A stretch of DNA of 64,000 nucleotides from an uncultured SAR86 cluster bacterium (GTDB lineage: Bacteria; Pseudomonadota; Gammaproteobacteria; Magnimaribacterales; D2472), in NCBI GenBank assembly GCA_902586925.1, contig CACIJE010000001.1, positions 458,104 through 522,103 of the forward strand, written 5' to 3'. This document shows positions 30,541 to 41,105 of this stretch, piece after piece. Positions within the stretch are counted from its first letter, which is position 1; every line of letters starts with the position of its first letter. A model generated the notes under the pieces. The model was not told where the DNA came from. It was given only the letters and a program-made list of their open reading frames with translations, and made no database searches. The translations under genes were made by a program, and so were the position numbers.

Positions 30541-31698
30541 GTGAATCCAGTAGTTACAATATCTGGTGGTGGAATAATTGGAAATTATATTTCATTGAGA
30601 TTAGATAAAAGCAATATTAAATCAGTGATTATTGAAAAATCAAAAGGACAAAATAGTAAAAAAGAAAACATAAGAACATTAACACTTAATCGCTTTTCGA
30701 AAAAACTTTTAGATGACATTGGTATTAAGGTTCCTTTCGCAGCCATTAAAAATATTTATGTTTTTGATGGCGATGGCTCTGGAAAAATTGATTTCTCATC
30801 ATCAGAAATTGATGAAGATGATCTATCTTATGTTGTTTTCTTCAATGATCTCTATGACCAACTACAGAATCAAGAATGTCACCAGATATTCTTTGACAAT
30901 GAAATAGAAAAAATTGTAATAGATAAAGAGACAAGTACCTCTGAGGTTATTCTTTCAAGCAAAGATAAAATTAATACGAAATTTATTGCAGGCTGTGATG
31001 GAAGAAATTCTAATGTTGCGAAGATTGCTTCTCTGAATGAAAAGAAGTCAAGTTATGATCAAACAGCTATAACATTTACCGCTAAGTGTGAATTAGATAA
31101 TGTTGAGGACGCACATCAAATATTCTCTGAGAAAGGTATATTTGCAATTATGCCAGTTCCAAAAAATGAAGCTGACTCGTCTCATACCATTGTTTGGTCT
31201 GTCGATAACAAAAATATTACAGATAATAATATTGAAAACTATGTCTATAGTAATATTTCTTACTTTGAAAAAAAGCTTGCTAGAAAGATCGAAGTAAATT
31301 CAGAAATTTTAAACTTTAAACTTTTTAATCATCATTTTGAAGACTATATTTCTGATCATATTGTACTAGTTGGAGATGCTGCTCATTCTATTCATCCTTT
31401 AGCTGGACAAGGAGTAAATTTAGGATTTGCAGATGCAGACGCTTTGTGTGAGGAGATTGCAGATTCTTATGAGAGATCTATATATATTGATCAAACTACT
31501 ACATTAAAAAGATATGAAATTAGAAGAAAAAATATGAATCTACTTATGCTCAAATCTATGGATTTTTTTGTAAATCTCTTTGGTTCAAAAAATTTATATA
31601 TAAAACTACTAAGAAATTTTGGATTGTCTAGAGTAAATAAAATGCAGTTCTTAAAAAATTTTTTCATTAATCATGCTGCTGGAAAGAATAAGCTATAA
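30541..31698 (+). CDS. UbiH/UbiI/VisC-family FAD-dependent monooxygenase (ubiquinone biosynthesis)
   Basis: GGGIIGNYISLRL; GCDGRNSNV; VLVGDAAHSIHPLAGQGVNLGFADADAL; downstream of pepP. GTG start. Confidence 0.9.
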   Translation: MNPVVTISGGGIIGNYISLRLDKSNIKSVIIEKSKGQNSKKENIRTLTLNRFSKKLLDDIGIKVPFAAIKNIYVFDGDGSGKIDFSSSEIDEDDLSYVVFFNDLYDQLQNQECHQIFFDNEIEKIVIDKETSTSEVILSSKDKINTKFIAGCDGRNSNVAKIASLNEKKSSYDQTAITFTAKCELDNVEDAHQIFSEKGIFAIMPVPKNEADSSHTIVWSVDNKNITDNNIENYVYSNISYFEKKLARKIEVNSEILNFKLFNHHFEDYISDHIVLVGDAAHSIHPLAGQGVNLGFADADALCEEIADSYERSIYIDQTTTLKRYEIRRKNMNLLMLKSMDFFVNLFGSKNLYIKLLRNFGLSRVNKMQFLKNFFINHAAGKNKL

Positions 31699-31744
31699 TT
31701 TACTTAGCACACCTAAAAGTAACTCAAATCAAATGAGGTATAAA

Positions 31745-32743
31745 ATGAAAAAAATTTCAATATTACTTTCTGTGCTTTTACTTGTTTCATGCTCAAATGA
31801 AAATGAAATAGAAGAACTCACAATATACACATCTAGACAACCACAACTATTAGAACCAATTATTGAGGACTTCTATGATGATACAGGCATCAAAGTAAAT
31901 CTGTTATCCGGAAATGCTCAAGAGCTTATGGAAAGAATTGATATTGAAGGAAATGATTCATTGGCAGATATTTTTATGACGGTGGATGCAGGAGTCTTAT
32001 GGCAAGCAGCTGAAAGAGATATTTTCTCAAAAGTTGACTCAGAAGTATTAGAAGGAAATGTGCCTTCGTATTTAAAAGATCCTGAAAATAAATGGTTTGG
32101 GCTTTCAAAAAGAGCAAGAACAATAGTATTTTCAAGTGATCAATTTACTCCAGACGACTTTTCTACCTATGAAGATTTAGCTGATCCTAAGTGGAAGGGA
32201 AAACTATGCTTAAGAACGTCAAAGAAAGTTTACAACAGATCTCTCATAGCAAGCATGATTGATGAATATGGTTTCGATCAAGCAAAAGAAGTTGTATCTG
32301 GTTGGATTTCAAACTTAGCTACTGAAGTTTTTTCAAATGATACAAATGCTTTAAAAGCTGTTTCAAGTGGACAATGTGGGATGACTATTGTTAATACATA
32401 CTATTTAGCAAGACTTTTGGATGATCCTCAATATAATAATTTGAATTTATTTTGGGCAAATCAAAATGACAGAGGAGTGCATATAAATATATCTGGAGCT
32501 GGGATTGTTAAAACTTCAAAAAATAAGGAAAATGCTATTTCTCTTTTAGAGTATCTTTCATCTGATAGAGCTCAAAATTTTTATGCTTCAGCAAATAAAG
32601 AATACCCAGTATTGATTGGTGCAAAGGCGCATGAGTCTATTCAGGCATGGGGAAACTTTAATGAAGATAATATTAATGTCAGTAAATTAGGTTCTTTGCA
32701 GAAACAAGCTGTTTTGTTAGCCCAAGAAGTTGGATATAAATGA
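31745..32743 (+). CDS. Iron(III) ABC transporter substrate-binding lipoprotein (FbpA/FutA family)
   Basis: MKKISILLSVLLLVSCSNENE lipobox; LTIYTSRQPQLLEPIIEDFYDDTGI; TNTYYLARLL; start reset to 31745. Confidence 0.9.
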   Translation: MKKISILLSVLLLVSCSNENEIEELTIYTSRQPQLLEPIIEDFYDDTGIKVNLLSGNAQELMERIDIEGNDSLADIFMTVDAGVLWQAAERDIFSKVDSEVLEGNVPSYLKDPENKWFGLSKRARTIVFSSDQFTPDDFSTYEDLADPKWKGKLCLRTSKKVYNRSLIASMIDEYGFDQAKEVVSGWISNLATEVFSNDTNALKAVSSGQCGMTIVNTYYLARLLDDPQYNNLNLFWANQNDRGVHINISGAGIVKTSKNKENAISLLEYLSSDRAQNFYASANKEYPVLIGAKAHESIQAWGNFNEDNINVSKLGSLQKQAVLLAQEVGYK

Positions 32744-32750
32744 GATCTAA

Positions 32751-32987
32751 TTAGACTTTTTCGCCGCGTGCTCTTATTTCTTTAAGAACTTGGCTTATAC
32801 CTTTTTTATCAATAATTCGCATACCTTTGGCAGATACTTTTAGGTTTACAAACCTATTTTCAGATTCAACCCAAAATTTGTGCATATGTAGATTAGGAAA
32901 GAACTTTCTTTTAGTTCTATTGTTAGCGTGAGAAACGTTATTTCCTGTTTGAGGAATCTTTCCTGTTACTTGGCATTTTTTACTCAT
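32751..32987 (-). CDS. rpmB: 50S ribosomal protein L28
   Basis: [33 protein letters not shown]...[13 protein letters not shown]. Confidence 0.98.
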   Translation of the reverse strand: MSKKCQVTGKIPQTGNNVSHANNRTKRKFFPNLHMHKFWVESENRFVNLKVSAKGMRIIDKKGISQVLKEIRARGEKV

Positions 32988-33043
32988 AGAAACGCGATTT
33001 TATAGAACAGAAGCCTACATATCAATACTATAATGCATTAAAT

Positions 33044-33538
33044 ATGAAAGAAATATATGTACTTAGACATGCTAAATCCTCATGGGACAATTCTAATCTT
33101 AGCGATTTTGAAAGACCTCTTGCAGATAGAGGCATTAGTGATGCAAAGAAGATGTCTAAATTTTTAAAAGATATGGATTTAAAGATAGATAAGGTTTTTT
33201 GTTCAAATGCTTTAAGAGCAAAAGAAACCTTTGACTTAACTGCTGATGGCTTTAACTTTGAAATTGATAAAGCAACCTATACAGACAAACTATATTTTGG
33301 TGATACAACTAATATTATTAAGAGCTTGAAAGAGCTAGATGAAAGCTTAAAAAATATTTTAATAGTTGGACATAATCCTACGCTACATTATTTAGTAGAA
33401 TTATTAACTAATAAACCAATTGACAGATTTACAACATGTAATTTGGCAATAATTTCTCATGATGGTGAATGGATTTCATTAAACTCACAACAATGTAGAC
33501 TAAAATCATTAACTAAACCAAAGGAATTAAGAAATTGA
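33044..33538 (+). CDS. sixA: SixA-type histidine phosphatase
   Basis: [43 protein letters not shown]. Confidence 0.87.
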   Translation: MKEIYVLRHAKSSWDNSNLSDFERPLADRGISDAKKMSKFLKDMDLKIDKVFCSNALRAKETFDLTADGFNFEIDKATYTDKLYFGDTTNIIKSLKELDESLKNILIVGHNPTLHYLVELLTNKPIDRFTTCNLAIISHDGEWISLNSQQCRLKSLTKPKELRN

Positions 33539-33990
33539 AAAAGGTTAAAGTCAAAATATTAAATAAACTTATTGGCAATGAAATACCTATACCCAAATAC
33601 GAGACTAAAGGTTCTGCAGGTTTAGATCTTAGAGCATGCATAAAAGATAAATTAATACTGAAACCGGGAAAAACTGAAATGATTCCAATGGGATTTGCAA
33701 TGCATCTTGAGGATGAGAAATTAGCAGCTCTGGTTGTTCCAAGATCAGGCCTTGGTTCAAAACATGGGATAGTGCTAGGTAATTTAGTTGGATTGATAGA
33801 TTCTGACTATCAAGGTGAATTAATGGTTCCTGCATGGAATAGATCAGAGAGGGAGTTTGTAATTAATTCTGGCGATCGAATTGCTCAAATGATAATAGTG
33901 CCAATAGTTCAAGCAAATTTTGAAATAGTTGAAGATTTCATAAAATCAGATAGGGGTACTAAAGGTTTTGGCAGTTCAGGTATAGACTAA
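33535..33990 (+). CDS. dut: Deoxyuridine 5'-triphosphate nucleotidohydrolase
   Basis: [67 protein letters not shown]. Confidence 0.97.
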   Translation: MKKVKVKILNKLIGNEIPIPKYETKGSAGLDLRACIKDKLILKPGKTEMIPMGFAMHLEDEKLAALVVPRSGLGSKHGIVLGNLVGLIDSDYQGELMVPAWNRSEREFVINSGDRIAQMIIVPIVQANFEIVEDFIKSDRGTKGFGSSGID

Positions 33991-33992
33991 AT

Positions 33993-34238
33993 TTATTTCT
34001 TCTTACCAAATCTTTCTTCGAACTTTTGAACTCTTCCACCGGTATCAATAATCTTTTGTTTTCCAGTATAAAAAGGATGTGAGGCAGAAGAAACCTCAAC
34101 AGTGTAGTATGGGTACTCTTTTCCTTCCCATTCCTTTGTTTTATCTGTTTTCAGAGTAGAGCGAAGTAAAAAATATTCATCCACACTGATATCATGGAAT
34201 AGAACTTCGCGGTATTCAGGATGTATATCTTTTTTCAT
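33993..34238 (-). CDS. rpmE2: 50S ribosomal protein L31 type B (zinc-independent)
   Basis: [18 protein letters not shown]...[32 protein letters not shown]; no cysteine. Confidence 0.95.
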   Translation of the reverse strand: MKKDIHPEYREVLFHDISVDEYFLLRSTLKTDKTKEWEGKEYPYYTVEVSSASHPFYTGKQKIIDTGGRVQKFEERFGKKK

Positions 34239-34296
34239 AATAAAATATATTTAGGATGAGAACTATATCAAAAATTAAATCCATTACAATTAAAAA

Positions 34297-36276
34297 ATGA
34301 ATATTTTTTACTATGATATTGCTGTTGGATTGCCTTTAAGACAATGTTTTACCTATAAATCAAAAGAAGTAATAAAAAAAGGTAAAAGGGTAATAGTTCC
34401 TTTTGGAAGCAAGTCAATTGTTGGAATAGTTGTAAAGAAAATAGCAAAACCCAAGTCACTAAAAGGCTTAAAAGAAATAATCTCAATAACCGATGAACAT
34501 TCTTGTTTTAATGGATCAATATTTGAAGCAATTACATGGGCCTCAGATTACTATCATCATCCAATTGGCGAGGTTTTCTTTTCTTTCATGCCAACCCTCT
34601 TAAGAAAACAAAACGATAAAATTATTATCGACCTTGATGATAATACTGAATATAAGTTAAATGAAGAAGACAAGAAATTAAAATTAACTAAAGAACAAAA
34701 CATTAATCTATCTGAACTTAATAAAGTTGAAAAATTTAGTCCTTCATTAATATACGGGGTTACTGGCTCTGGTAAAACAGAAATATATCTTCAGTTAGCT
34801 GAAAAATTTATTCTTCAAAATAAATCGGTTTTGATTCTAGTACCAGAAATTAATCTGATACCACAATTAGAAAAAAGATTTAAGGATCGTTTTATTGGTG
34901 ATATTGGCGTATATCATTCCAGACAAACTCCAAACCAAAGGTTGAAGGTTTGGCTGCGATCTAAATTTGGTGGAATAAGAATCGTTATTGGAACAAGATC
35001 ATCAGTTTTGATGCCGTTAAAAAATTTAGGATCAATTATTATTGATGAGGAGCATGATCAGTCATATAAGCAAGCTGAAGGTTTTAAGTTTTCAGGAAGA
35101 GATTTGGCTATAAAAAGAGCTCAGATAGAAAATATACCGGTTTTTTTAGGTTCTGCTACACCATCCCTGCAAACTCTAAAGCTTGTAAAAGAGAAAAAGT
35201 TCAAAAAGTTTGATTTATTGAGAAGAGTAGATGGCAAAAAGCCACCAAAATTAATTCCTTTGGATATTAGTGACTCTCCTCTTCTTGGAGGAATTGCTAT
35301 TCAAACCATGAGCATCATTGAAGCAGCAATCAACAAAGGAGAGCAAGTATTGATTTTCCTCAATAGAAGAGGTTTTGCTCCATTGTATGAATGTGATAAT
35401 TGTGGCTGGGTTGCAAAATGTTCATCATGCGAATCAAATTTAGTCTTTCATAAGTCAAAAAACAGACTAATTTGTCATAAATGTGAATCCGTTTATGGGT
35501 TAAATAAAACATGTCCAGATTGCCATTCAAATGAAATAAATACTCTTGGAACCGGCACTGAAAGAGTTGAAGAGGTGCTTAGAAGTACATTTAAAAAAGT
35601 ACCTGTTATTAGAATGGATTATGATTCAACAAGACTGAAGGGATCAATTGAAGCAATTTATGAAAAGGCTAATAAAAGCAACGAGGCAATATTGGTGGGA
35701 ACACAAATGCTATCTAAAGGTCATGACTTTCCTAAAGTAACGCTATGCGTAATTCTTAATGCTGATGGAGGTTTATTAAGCCCAGAAATAAATGCAATTG
35801 AAAAAATCTCACAACAATTAATTCAGGTTTCTGGTAGAGCAGGTAGAAATAATAATCTTGCAAAAGTAATTATTCAGACTAGATATCCTAATGATGAAAA
35901 TCTAAAACAAATTAAAACTGGAGACTACAGGCTGGTTTCTGAGCAATGTCTTAAAACTAACAAAGCTTTGAATATGCCTCCATACTCAACAGTTGCAATA
36001 TTAAGAGTGACCTCACCCAGTCCAGAAAGTTGCTACAAATTTTTAGATAAGGCGAACAATCTCTTAAATGATAAGAAAAATGTTTATGTTATTGGACCAC
36101 TTCCATCGATACCATTAAAGGTTAAAGGGAATACAAGAAATCATCTGATTATTAAGTCCGAAACAAGAACTTATCTAAACAGAGTGCTTAAATATCTTAC
36201 TAATGAAATTCAAAATTGGTCTGAATCAAAGAAAGTTAAATGGACTTATGACATAGATCCATATGACATGTCTTAG
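34297..36276 (+). CDS. priA: Primosomal protein N' (PriA helicase)
   Basis: YGVTGSGKTEIYLQ; DEEHDQSYKQ; CDNCGWVAKCSSCESNLVFHKSKNRLICHKCE zinc cluster; GTQMLSKGHDFPKVTL. Confidence 0.97.
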   Translation: MNIFYYDIAVGLPLRQCFTYKSKEVIKKGKRVIVPFGSKSIVGIVVKKIAKPKSLKGLKEIISITDEHSCFNGSIFEAITWASDYYHHPIGEVFFSFMPTLLRKQNDKIIIDLDDNTEYKLNEEDKKLKLTKEQNINLSELNKVEKFSPSLIYGVTGSGKTEIYLQLAEKFILQNKSVLILVPEINLIPQLEKRFKDRFIGDIGVYHSRQTPNQRLKVWLRSKFGGIRIVIGTRSSVLMPLKNLGSIIIDEEHDQSYKQAEGFKFSGRDLAIKRAQIENIPVFLGSATPSLQTLKLVKEKKFKKFDLLRRVDGKKPPKLIPLDISDSPLLGGIAIQTMSIIEAAINKGEQVLIFLNRRGFAPLYECDNCGWVAKCSSCESNLVFHKSKNRLICHKCESVYGLNKTCPDCHSNEINTLGTGTERVEEVLRSTFKKVPVIRMDYDSTRLKGSIEAIYEKANKSNEAILVGTQMLSKGHDFPKVTLCVILNADGGLLSPEINAIEKISQQLIQVSGRAGRNNNLAKVIIQTRYPNDENLKQIKTGDYRLVSEQCLKTNKALNMPPYSTVAILRVTSPSPESCYKFLDKANNLLNDKKNVYVIGPLPSIPLKVKGNTRNHLIIKSETRTYLNRVLKYLTNEIQNWSESKKVKWTYDIDPYDMS

Positions 36277-36280
36277 GTGC

Positions 36281-37534
36281 CTATATTTCTATTCTTATTA
36301 TTTGGCCAGGAAATATAGATTTATTTTCTAAATTATTAGTTTTGTTTATTGAATCAACTGTCACGCCAAATCTAATAGCGATCTCGGATAAAACGTCACC
36401 TTTTTGAATTTCGTAATTAAGATAGTTTTGATAATTCTCTAGAAGGGTGCCTGAAACTGTCACTTCTTTGAAATAGTTGTGAATGCCAAGAAAAATCGAT
36501 CTTGCAATCATTCGTCTTCCTGCCTTAGTTTTAAGTCTTCTTGCATCATCAGGATTAGTTATAAATCCTGATTCAACTAAAACAGATGGTATATCAACCG
36601 ATTTAAGTACTCTGAAATCAGCATATTCAACATTTTGTTTATGAATTTTAGTGAACGGATCTCTTTTTAGTTGATCTAAGATCTTCGTTCCTAATTCTTT
36701 GCTTTGATCAACTTTTTTCTTATAGGTATTTGGATAAAGAACTCTTGCAGCATCTTCATTGAAATCGTAAGACTTAATATTTTTTATTTGAGCTTGAATT
36801 CTCTTCCGTTCTTTTTCTGAAAGATTTCTAGCAACACTGCTTGAAGATTCTTCAGACCATATGAAAACTGATGCGCCTTTAACAGATGCTAGTCTAAAAC
36901 CGTCTGCATGGATTGAAATGAAAGCATCTGCACCAAACTTTCTTGCATTCTGATATCTTTCATTAAGATTAACCGTACTATCATCATTTCTAATTAGCAC
37001 TGCTTCATAACCTTCTGTATCTCTAAGAGTTCTTTGTAACTCTTTAGCTATCAACAAAGTAATATCTTTTTCTAAAATATTGTTACTACTTACAGCTCCA
37101 GGATCTTTTCCACCATGGCCAGCATCAATTGCTACTACAATATCTCTTATGTTATTTTTTAGCTCCTTATTTTTTTTAACATTAATTTTTAATAAAATTC
37201 CTTCATCTGTTTTCTCTTGAGTTGGTTTACTCCAATTAACATATTCATATAAATCAATAACTATTCTTGTTAACTCCTCTTTTGACGAAGCCCTTACTAA
37301 CTTGATAGGGTAATTATATTTTTTCTCAACGTCTGACTTTAAATCACTTTGGTATACATCTATAACAATTCTTGAGGGATCTACGAGAGAATAAGATTTT
37401 ATAAATGACACCTTGTCTAAAAGAAAGGATATTTCAGAAGATTCATCATCAGAATCTTTTATTTCATAAAATGAAATTTCATTTGAGAACACAAATGAAG
37501 AAAGAACTAATAAAAAAGATAAAATTTTATTCAT
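36281..37534 (-). CDS. amiC: N-acetylmuramoyl-L-alanine amidase with AMIN and LysM domains
   Basis: VVAIDAGHGGKDPGAVSSN; SIHADGF; SVLVESGFITNPDDARRLKT; C-term LysM YEIQKGDVLSEIAIRFGVTVDSI. Confidence 0.92.
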   Translation of the reverse strand: MNKILSFLLVLSSFVFSNEISFYEIKDSDDESSEISFLLDKVSFIKSYSLVDPSRIVIDVYQSDLKSDVEKKYNYPIKLVRASSKEELTRIVIDLYEYVNWSKPTQEKTDEGILLKINVKKNKELKNNIRDIVVAIDAGHGGKDPGAVSSNNILEKDITLLIAKELQRTLRDTEGYEAVLIRNDDSTVNLNERYQNARKFGADAFISIHADGFRLASVKGASVFIWSEESSSSVARNLSEKERKRIQAQIKNIKSYDFNEDAARVLYPNTYKKKVDQSKELGTKILDQLKRDPFTKIHKQNVEYADFRVLKSVDIPSVLVESGFITNPDDARRLKTKAGRRMIARSIFLGIHNYFKEVTVSGTLLENYQNYLNYEIQKGDVLSEIAIRFGVTVDSINKTNNLENKSIFPGQIIRIEI

Positions 37535-37988
37535 AATGTCTAATCAAACCTGAAAATAATTCATCATTATCATTAATCAACACATTTCTTCCATCCTCGA
37601 AATGCTCAAAAGATATTTTTAAGTCAAAATTTCTTTTTATAACAAGTTTCTCTGGCCACTCAATAATTATAATTTTTTTTAAGTGAGTTTTTCTATCTAA
37701 ATCAAAAATATCAATATCCTCAGGTTCATTGGTTCTATATAGGTCAATATGCAAGAAAATTACATCTCCAAGGTCATACTCTTCACATAAGGTATAAGTT
37801 GGACTTTTTACCAAGCCCTTCCAACCTGAATTAGATATAATCGACCTAGTTAAAAATGTTTTTCCAGCACCGAGATCGCCCTCAAGATGGATCTCAATTA
37901 TAGATTTATTAATTTCTTTTAGTTTCTCAGATATATGTGCACCAAGCTTATTGGTTGACTCGTCATTTTCTAGGTAAATTTTATTCAT
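37527..37988 (-). CDS. tsaE: tRNA threonylcarbamoyladenosine biosynthesis ATPase TsaE
   Basis: LEGDLGAGKTFLTRSII; SPTYTLCEEY; HIDLYR. Confidence 0.94.
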   Translation of the reverse strand: MNKIYLENDESTNKLGAHISEKLKEINKSIIEIHLEGDLGAGKTFLTRSIISNSGWKGLVKSPTYTLCEEYDLGDVIFLHIDLYRTNEPEDIDIFDLDRKTHLKKIIIIEWPEKLVIKRNFDLKISFEHFEDGRNVLINDNDELFSGLIRHYE

Positions 37989-38809
37989 TTATTAAGTAAA
38001 TCTCTTATGGTTGGTATCAATGATGATGCATTTAAGCCGATTTCACCTGTTTTATTTCTAAATTCTTCTCCTGCTCTAGCATGAACAGCAACAGAAATTT
38101 TGCAAGCATCAATAATATCAACTTTTTGGGCTATTAGGGCTGATAGAACTCCAGCAAGAACATCGCCTGTGCCTCCAGAAGATAACTCTGGCCCACCTTC
38201 AGTACATATAAATAATTCCTCGTCACCATGAGTACAAATAATCGTCTCTTTACCTTTAAGAATTACAGAAGCTGAAAATTTATTTGATATTGATTTCGCA
38301 GCACTAACTCTATCCTCTTGAACTTCATTATTTGAAATACCCAAAAGCTTTGCAGCTTCGCCTGGATGAGGAGTAAGAACTTTATCTTTGCTTGTCTCTA
38401 AATTATTCTCACCTATAAAATGAAGTGCACCTGCATCCAATATTACTACTTCAAAATTATTTACTGAAATAACTTCATTAAAGATATTTTTAGACCATCC
38501 GTCATTTTTTAATCCTGGACCGCATAGCAAAACATCAATGTTCTCAGGCATAGAAAAACTTTTTTCAATGCCATATGCCATTACTTCTGGATTTCTTTTT
38601 AGGCTTGCCTCAACATTTATTGGATGTGTACTGAGATGAACTAGTCCAGCGCCAGAAAATAAACTTGCTTCAGATGATAATATTGCGGCACCTCCCATCC
38701 CTTCCGAACCTCCAACAACCATCACTTTTCCAAAATCACCTTTATGAGAGTTACTAGATCTTTCTAGAATACTTTTTTCAAGTGAATCGAAGTCGAATTC
38801 TTTTATCAT
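37985..38809 (-). CDS. ADP-dependent NAD(P)H-hydrate dehydratase
   Basis: KVMVVGGSEGMGGAAILSSEASLFSGAGLV; LTPHPGEAAKLLG; GGTGDVLAGVLSALIAQ. Only the dehydratase half of Nnr. Confidence 0.9.
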   Translation of the reverse strand: MIKEFDFDSLEKSILERSSNSHKGDFGKVMVVGGSEGMGGAAILSSEASLFSGAGLVHLSTHPINVEASLKRNPEVMAYGIEKSFSMPENIDVLLCGPGLKNDGWSKNIFNEVISVNNFEVVILDAGALHFIGENNLETSKDKVLTPHPGEAAKLLGISNNEVQEDRVSAAKSISNKFSASVILKGKETIICTHGDEELFICTEGGPELSSGGTGDVLAGVLSALIAQKVDIIDACKISVAVHARAGEEFRNKTGEIGLNASSLIPTIRDLLNK

Positions 38810-40180
38810 TTAGTTAATTTCTACTATCCCTAATCTGTCAGAATGGAATGACCCTAAAAAAACTTCATCCTCTATTGGAACAGCAACGGTGGGAAGACCA
38901 AAAACAGTTTTGGAAAATGAATATTCATTTTTTATTTCTAAATTATTTCTATCTAATTGATAAATAGAAAATGGTAGGGAACAACTTTTTTTAAACTCAC
39001 AATCTCCAACATCATTTGGTTGAAAATCTGATGAGGTAATCCAAATGTCATTACCATCTATATAAGGATTATCTGGTGCCTCAATAAACTTTTTATCTAA
39101 TTTTTTATTAAGGGAAAGATCAAATTTTGTTATCGAATCACCTTGGTTATAGCTTATATAAATAATATTCGAGTTTTCATCCAAAGCAATACCATTAGGA
39201 CCGCTTCCATCGGAGCCATCTATTTTTTTAAATTTATTTTCTATCCACTCAACAAGAAACCCTGTATCAGTTTTAATTATTGAAACGAGAAGCCATTCGT
39301 TAAGAGTTATTTCCCTATCGTACATATGAGAAGCATAGAAACTTCCATTTTTTCTTAAACTAATGTCATTAAAATAAAACTCATATGGCACATCTATACA
39401 TCCCCTCCAAACCATATTCCATGAATTTTCCTTTTTTACCATCTCAAACATTTCTATAGTTTCATCTGGATAATGGTTAATGACTCCAAGTTGATAACGC
39501 CCGTCATTTCTTTTTATTAAGTCAATTCCATGAGGACCATATTTTTTATTAATTGATCTTGTGCATCCTGGGTCGCCCCAAATATTTTCTTCAATTGCAA
39601 TATTTGGAATGATTTTAGTTTTTGTTTTTAAATCTAGTAAAGCAAAGTAGCCTGACTTTTGTTCTTCATATGGACCAATGCCTCCAAATTCTGACATAAA
39701 CAGAAATTTTTTATCAGGCGTTATCACTATATCCTCAGGATTTTTAAAATTACAGATCACTTCTAATTTTTTATCAGAACTACAATTACTTATATCTTTT
39801 TGAGGTCCAACATAGTCAGAGGAAACAGTATAAAATGCCAATGCAAAAAACATTATTGAAATAGCGCTCATAAATTTAAAATAATGGTGGAAGACAAAAG
39901 GTAGAGCTTTTTTTATTTGATTAAAAAAGATCAAGACAGCTAAGCCTCTTATGATAATCAATATTCCCAAAGAAAAAGTTACAATTTTCCATACTCTTTC
40001 ATACCAATATTGATCAGTTAATGGAACGTAAACACATATCAAACCAATTATTATTGTTATACCTGCAATAATATTAATGTAATTACTTGAAGTAATTTTA
40101 TCTTTTAGAAATTCAGTAAATGGTTTAATCAAGACTACAATACCTAAAGAAATAAAAAAAAAGAAATAAAAATAGTTCAT
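38810..40180 (-). CDS. Membrane-anchored paraoxonase/SMP-30-like beta-propeller protein
   Basis: N-terminal hydrophobic segments, then propeller with PHGID...GVINHYPDETIEMFE, FYFNDISLRKNGSFYASH, GPNGIALDENSNIIYISYNQGDSITKFDLS resembling PON-family motifs. Confidence 0.6.
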   Translation of the reverse strand: MNYFYFFFFISLGIVVLIKPFTEFLKDKITSSNYINIIAGITIIIGLICVYVPLTDQYWYERVWKIVTFSLGILIIIRGLAVLIFFNQIKKALPFVFHHYFKFMSAISIMFFALAFYTVSSDYVGPQKDISNCSSDKKLEVICNFKNPEDIVITPDKKFLFMSEFGGIGPYEEQKSGYFALLDLKTKTKIIPNIAIEENIWGDPGCTRSINKKYGPHGIDLIKRNDGRYQLGVINHYPDETIEMFEMVKKENSWNMVWRGCIDVPYEFYFNDISLRKNGSFYASHMYDREITLNEWLLVSIIKTDTGFLVEWIENKFKKIDGSDGSGPNGIALDENSNIIYISYNQGDSITKFDLSLNKKLDKKFIEAPDNPYIDGNDIWITSSDFQPNDVGDCEFKKSCSLPFSIYQLDRNNLEIKNEYSFSKTVFGLPTVAVPIEDEVFLGSFHSDRLGIVEIN

Positions 40181-40182
40181 AT

Positions 40183-41097
40183 TTAAAATAAACGTTTTTT
40201 AACAATATCAATAATTTCCAATGGCTTATCCAATGGAACATGATGAGCCGCACCAGGAATTTCTTCAAACTCCATAATGTCTGAATACATTTTTTTAATA
40301 TTGCCAAGAATATTTCCTGACATCAATAAACTATTTGCACCATGAATAAATAGAGCAGGACATCCAAATGAAAATTGATAACCAAACAATCTTTCCAAGC
40401 TATTAAACATAGAATCATCAAACTTCCATCGCCATCCTTCATCTGTTTTTCGAACAGAATGATCTGCTATATATCTTACAAACCAATCATTAAGGCATTC
40501 CTGCTCAGGTAAAAGCCTGAACCTTTTTAAAATAGTAACCTTATCTGGATAATATTTGATCATTCTTAAAGGACCGCCTTCGTGTTGCGAAGGATCCCAG
40601 TCGGGTGGCCTTATAAAGGTATCGATCATGATTAAGCTAGAAACAAGTTCTTTTTTTTCAGAGGCAACATATGCCGCAACTTGACCACCTAGAGAATGTC
40701 CAACAATGAAGACATTATCAATGAGCTTAGCTGATTTTTCTTTTTCAATAATTGAAATAATACATTGACCAAAATCTTTGATGCTGTATTCATCTCTAAA
40801 ACCAGAATCACCCATGCCTGGAAGATCAACCGCGATCACATTAGTATTTTCTGTAAAATGTGGAGCTATTGGATACCACCATTTTTTATGTGCTCCAGTA
40901 CCATGGATAAATATAAGCAGGTTTTTACTTTCTGAGTCACAATCCCATTGTGAATAAGAGAGATTTCCTTTTGGATTCTCAATTTTGCATTCTATTGGCT
41001 CTACTTTAATGGCTTCAAAAAACCATTCAGGAGCATTTGCTATATCTTTAATTAGATTGTCAGTGATTCTCATAAGCAGTATTCTAAGCCATATCAA
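40183..41097 (-). CDS. Alpha/beta hydrolase
   Basis: FIHGTGAHKKWWYPIAPHF; VIAVDLPGMGDS; VFIVGHSLGGQVAAYVA nucleophile elbow; GAAHHVPLDKP. Confidence 0.88.
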   Translation of the reverse strand: MIWLRILLMRITDNLIKDIANAPEWFFEAIKVEPIECKIENPKGNLSYSQWDCDSESKNLLIFIHGTGAHKKWWYPIAPHFTENTNVIAVDLPGMGDSGFRDEYSIKDFGQCIISIIEKEKSAKLIDNVFIVGHSLGGQVAAYVASEKKELVSSLIMIDTFIRPPDWDPSQHEGGPLRMIKYYPDKVTILKRFRLLPEQECLNDWFVRYIADHSVRKTDEGWRWKFDDSMFNSLERLFGYQFSFGCPALFIHGANSLLMSGNILGNIKKMYSDIMEFEEIPGAAHHVPLDKPLEIIDIVKKRLF

Positions 41098-41105
41098 TTA
41101 AACAT

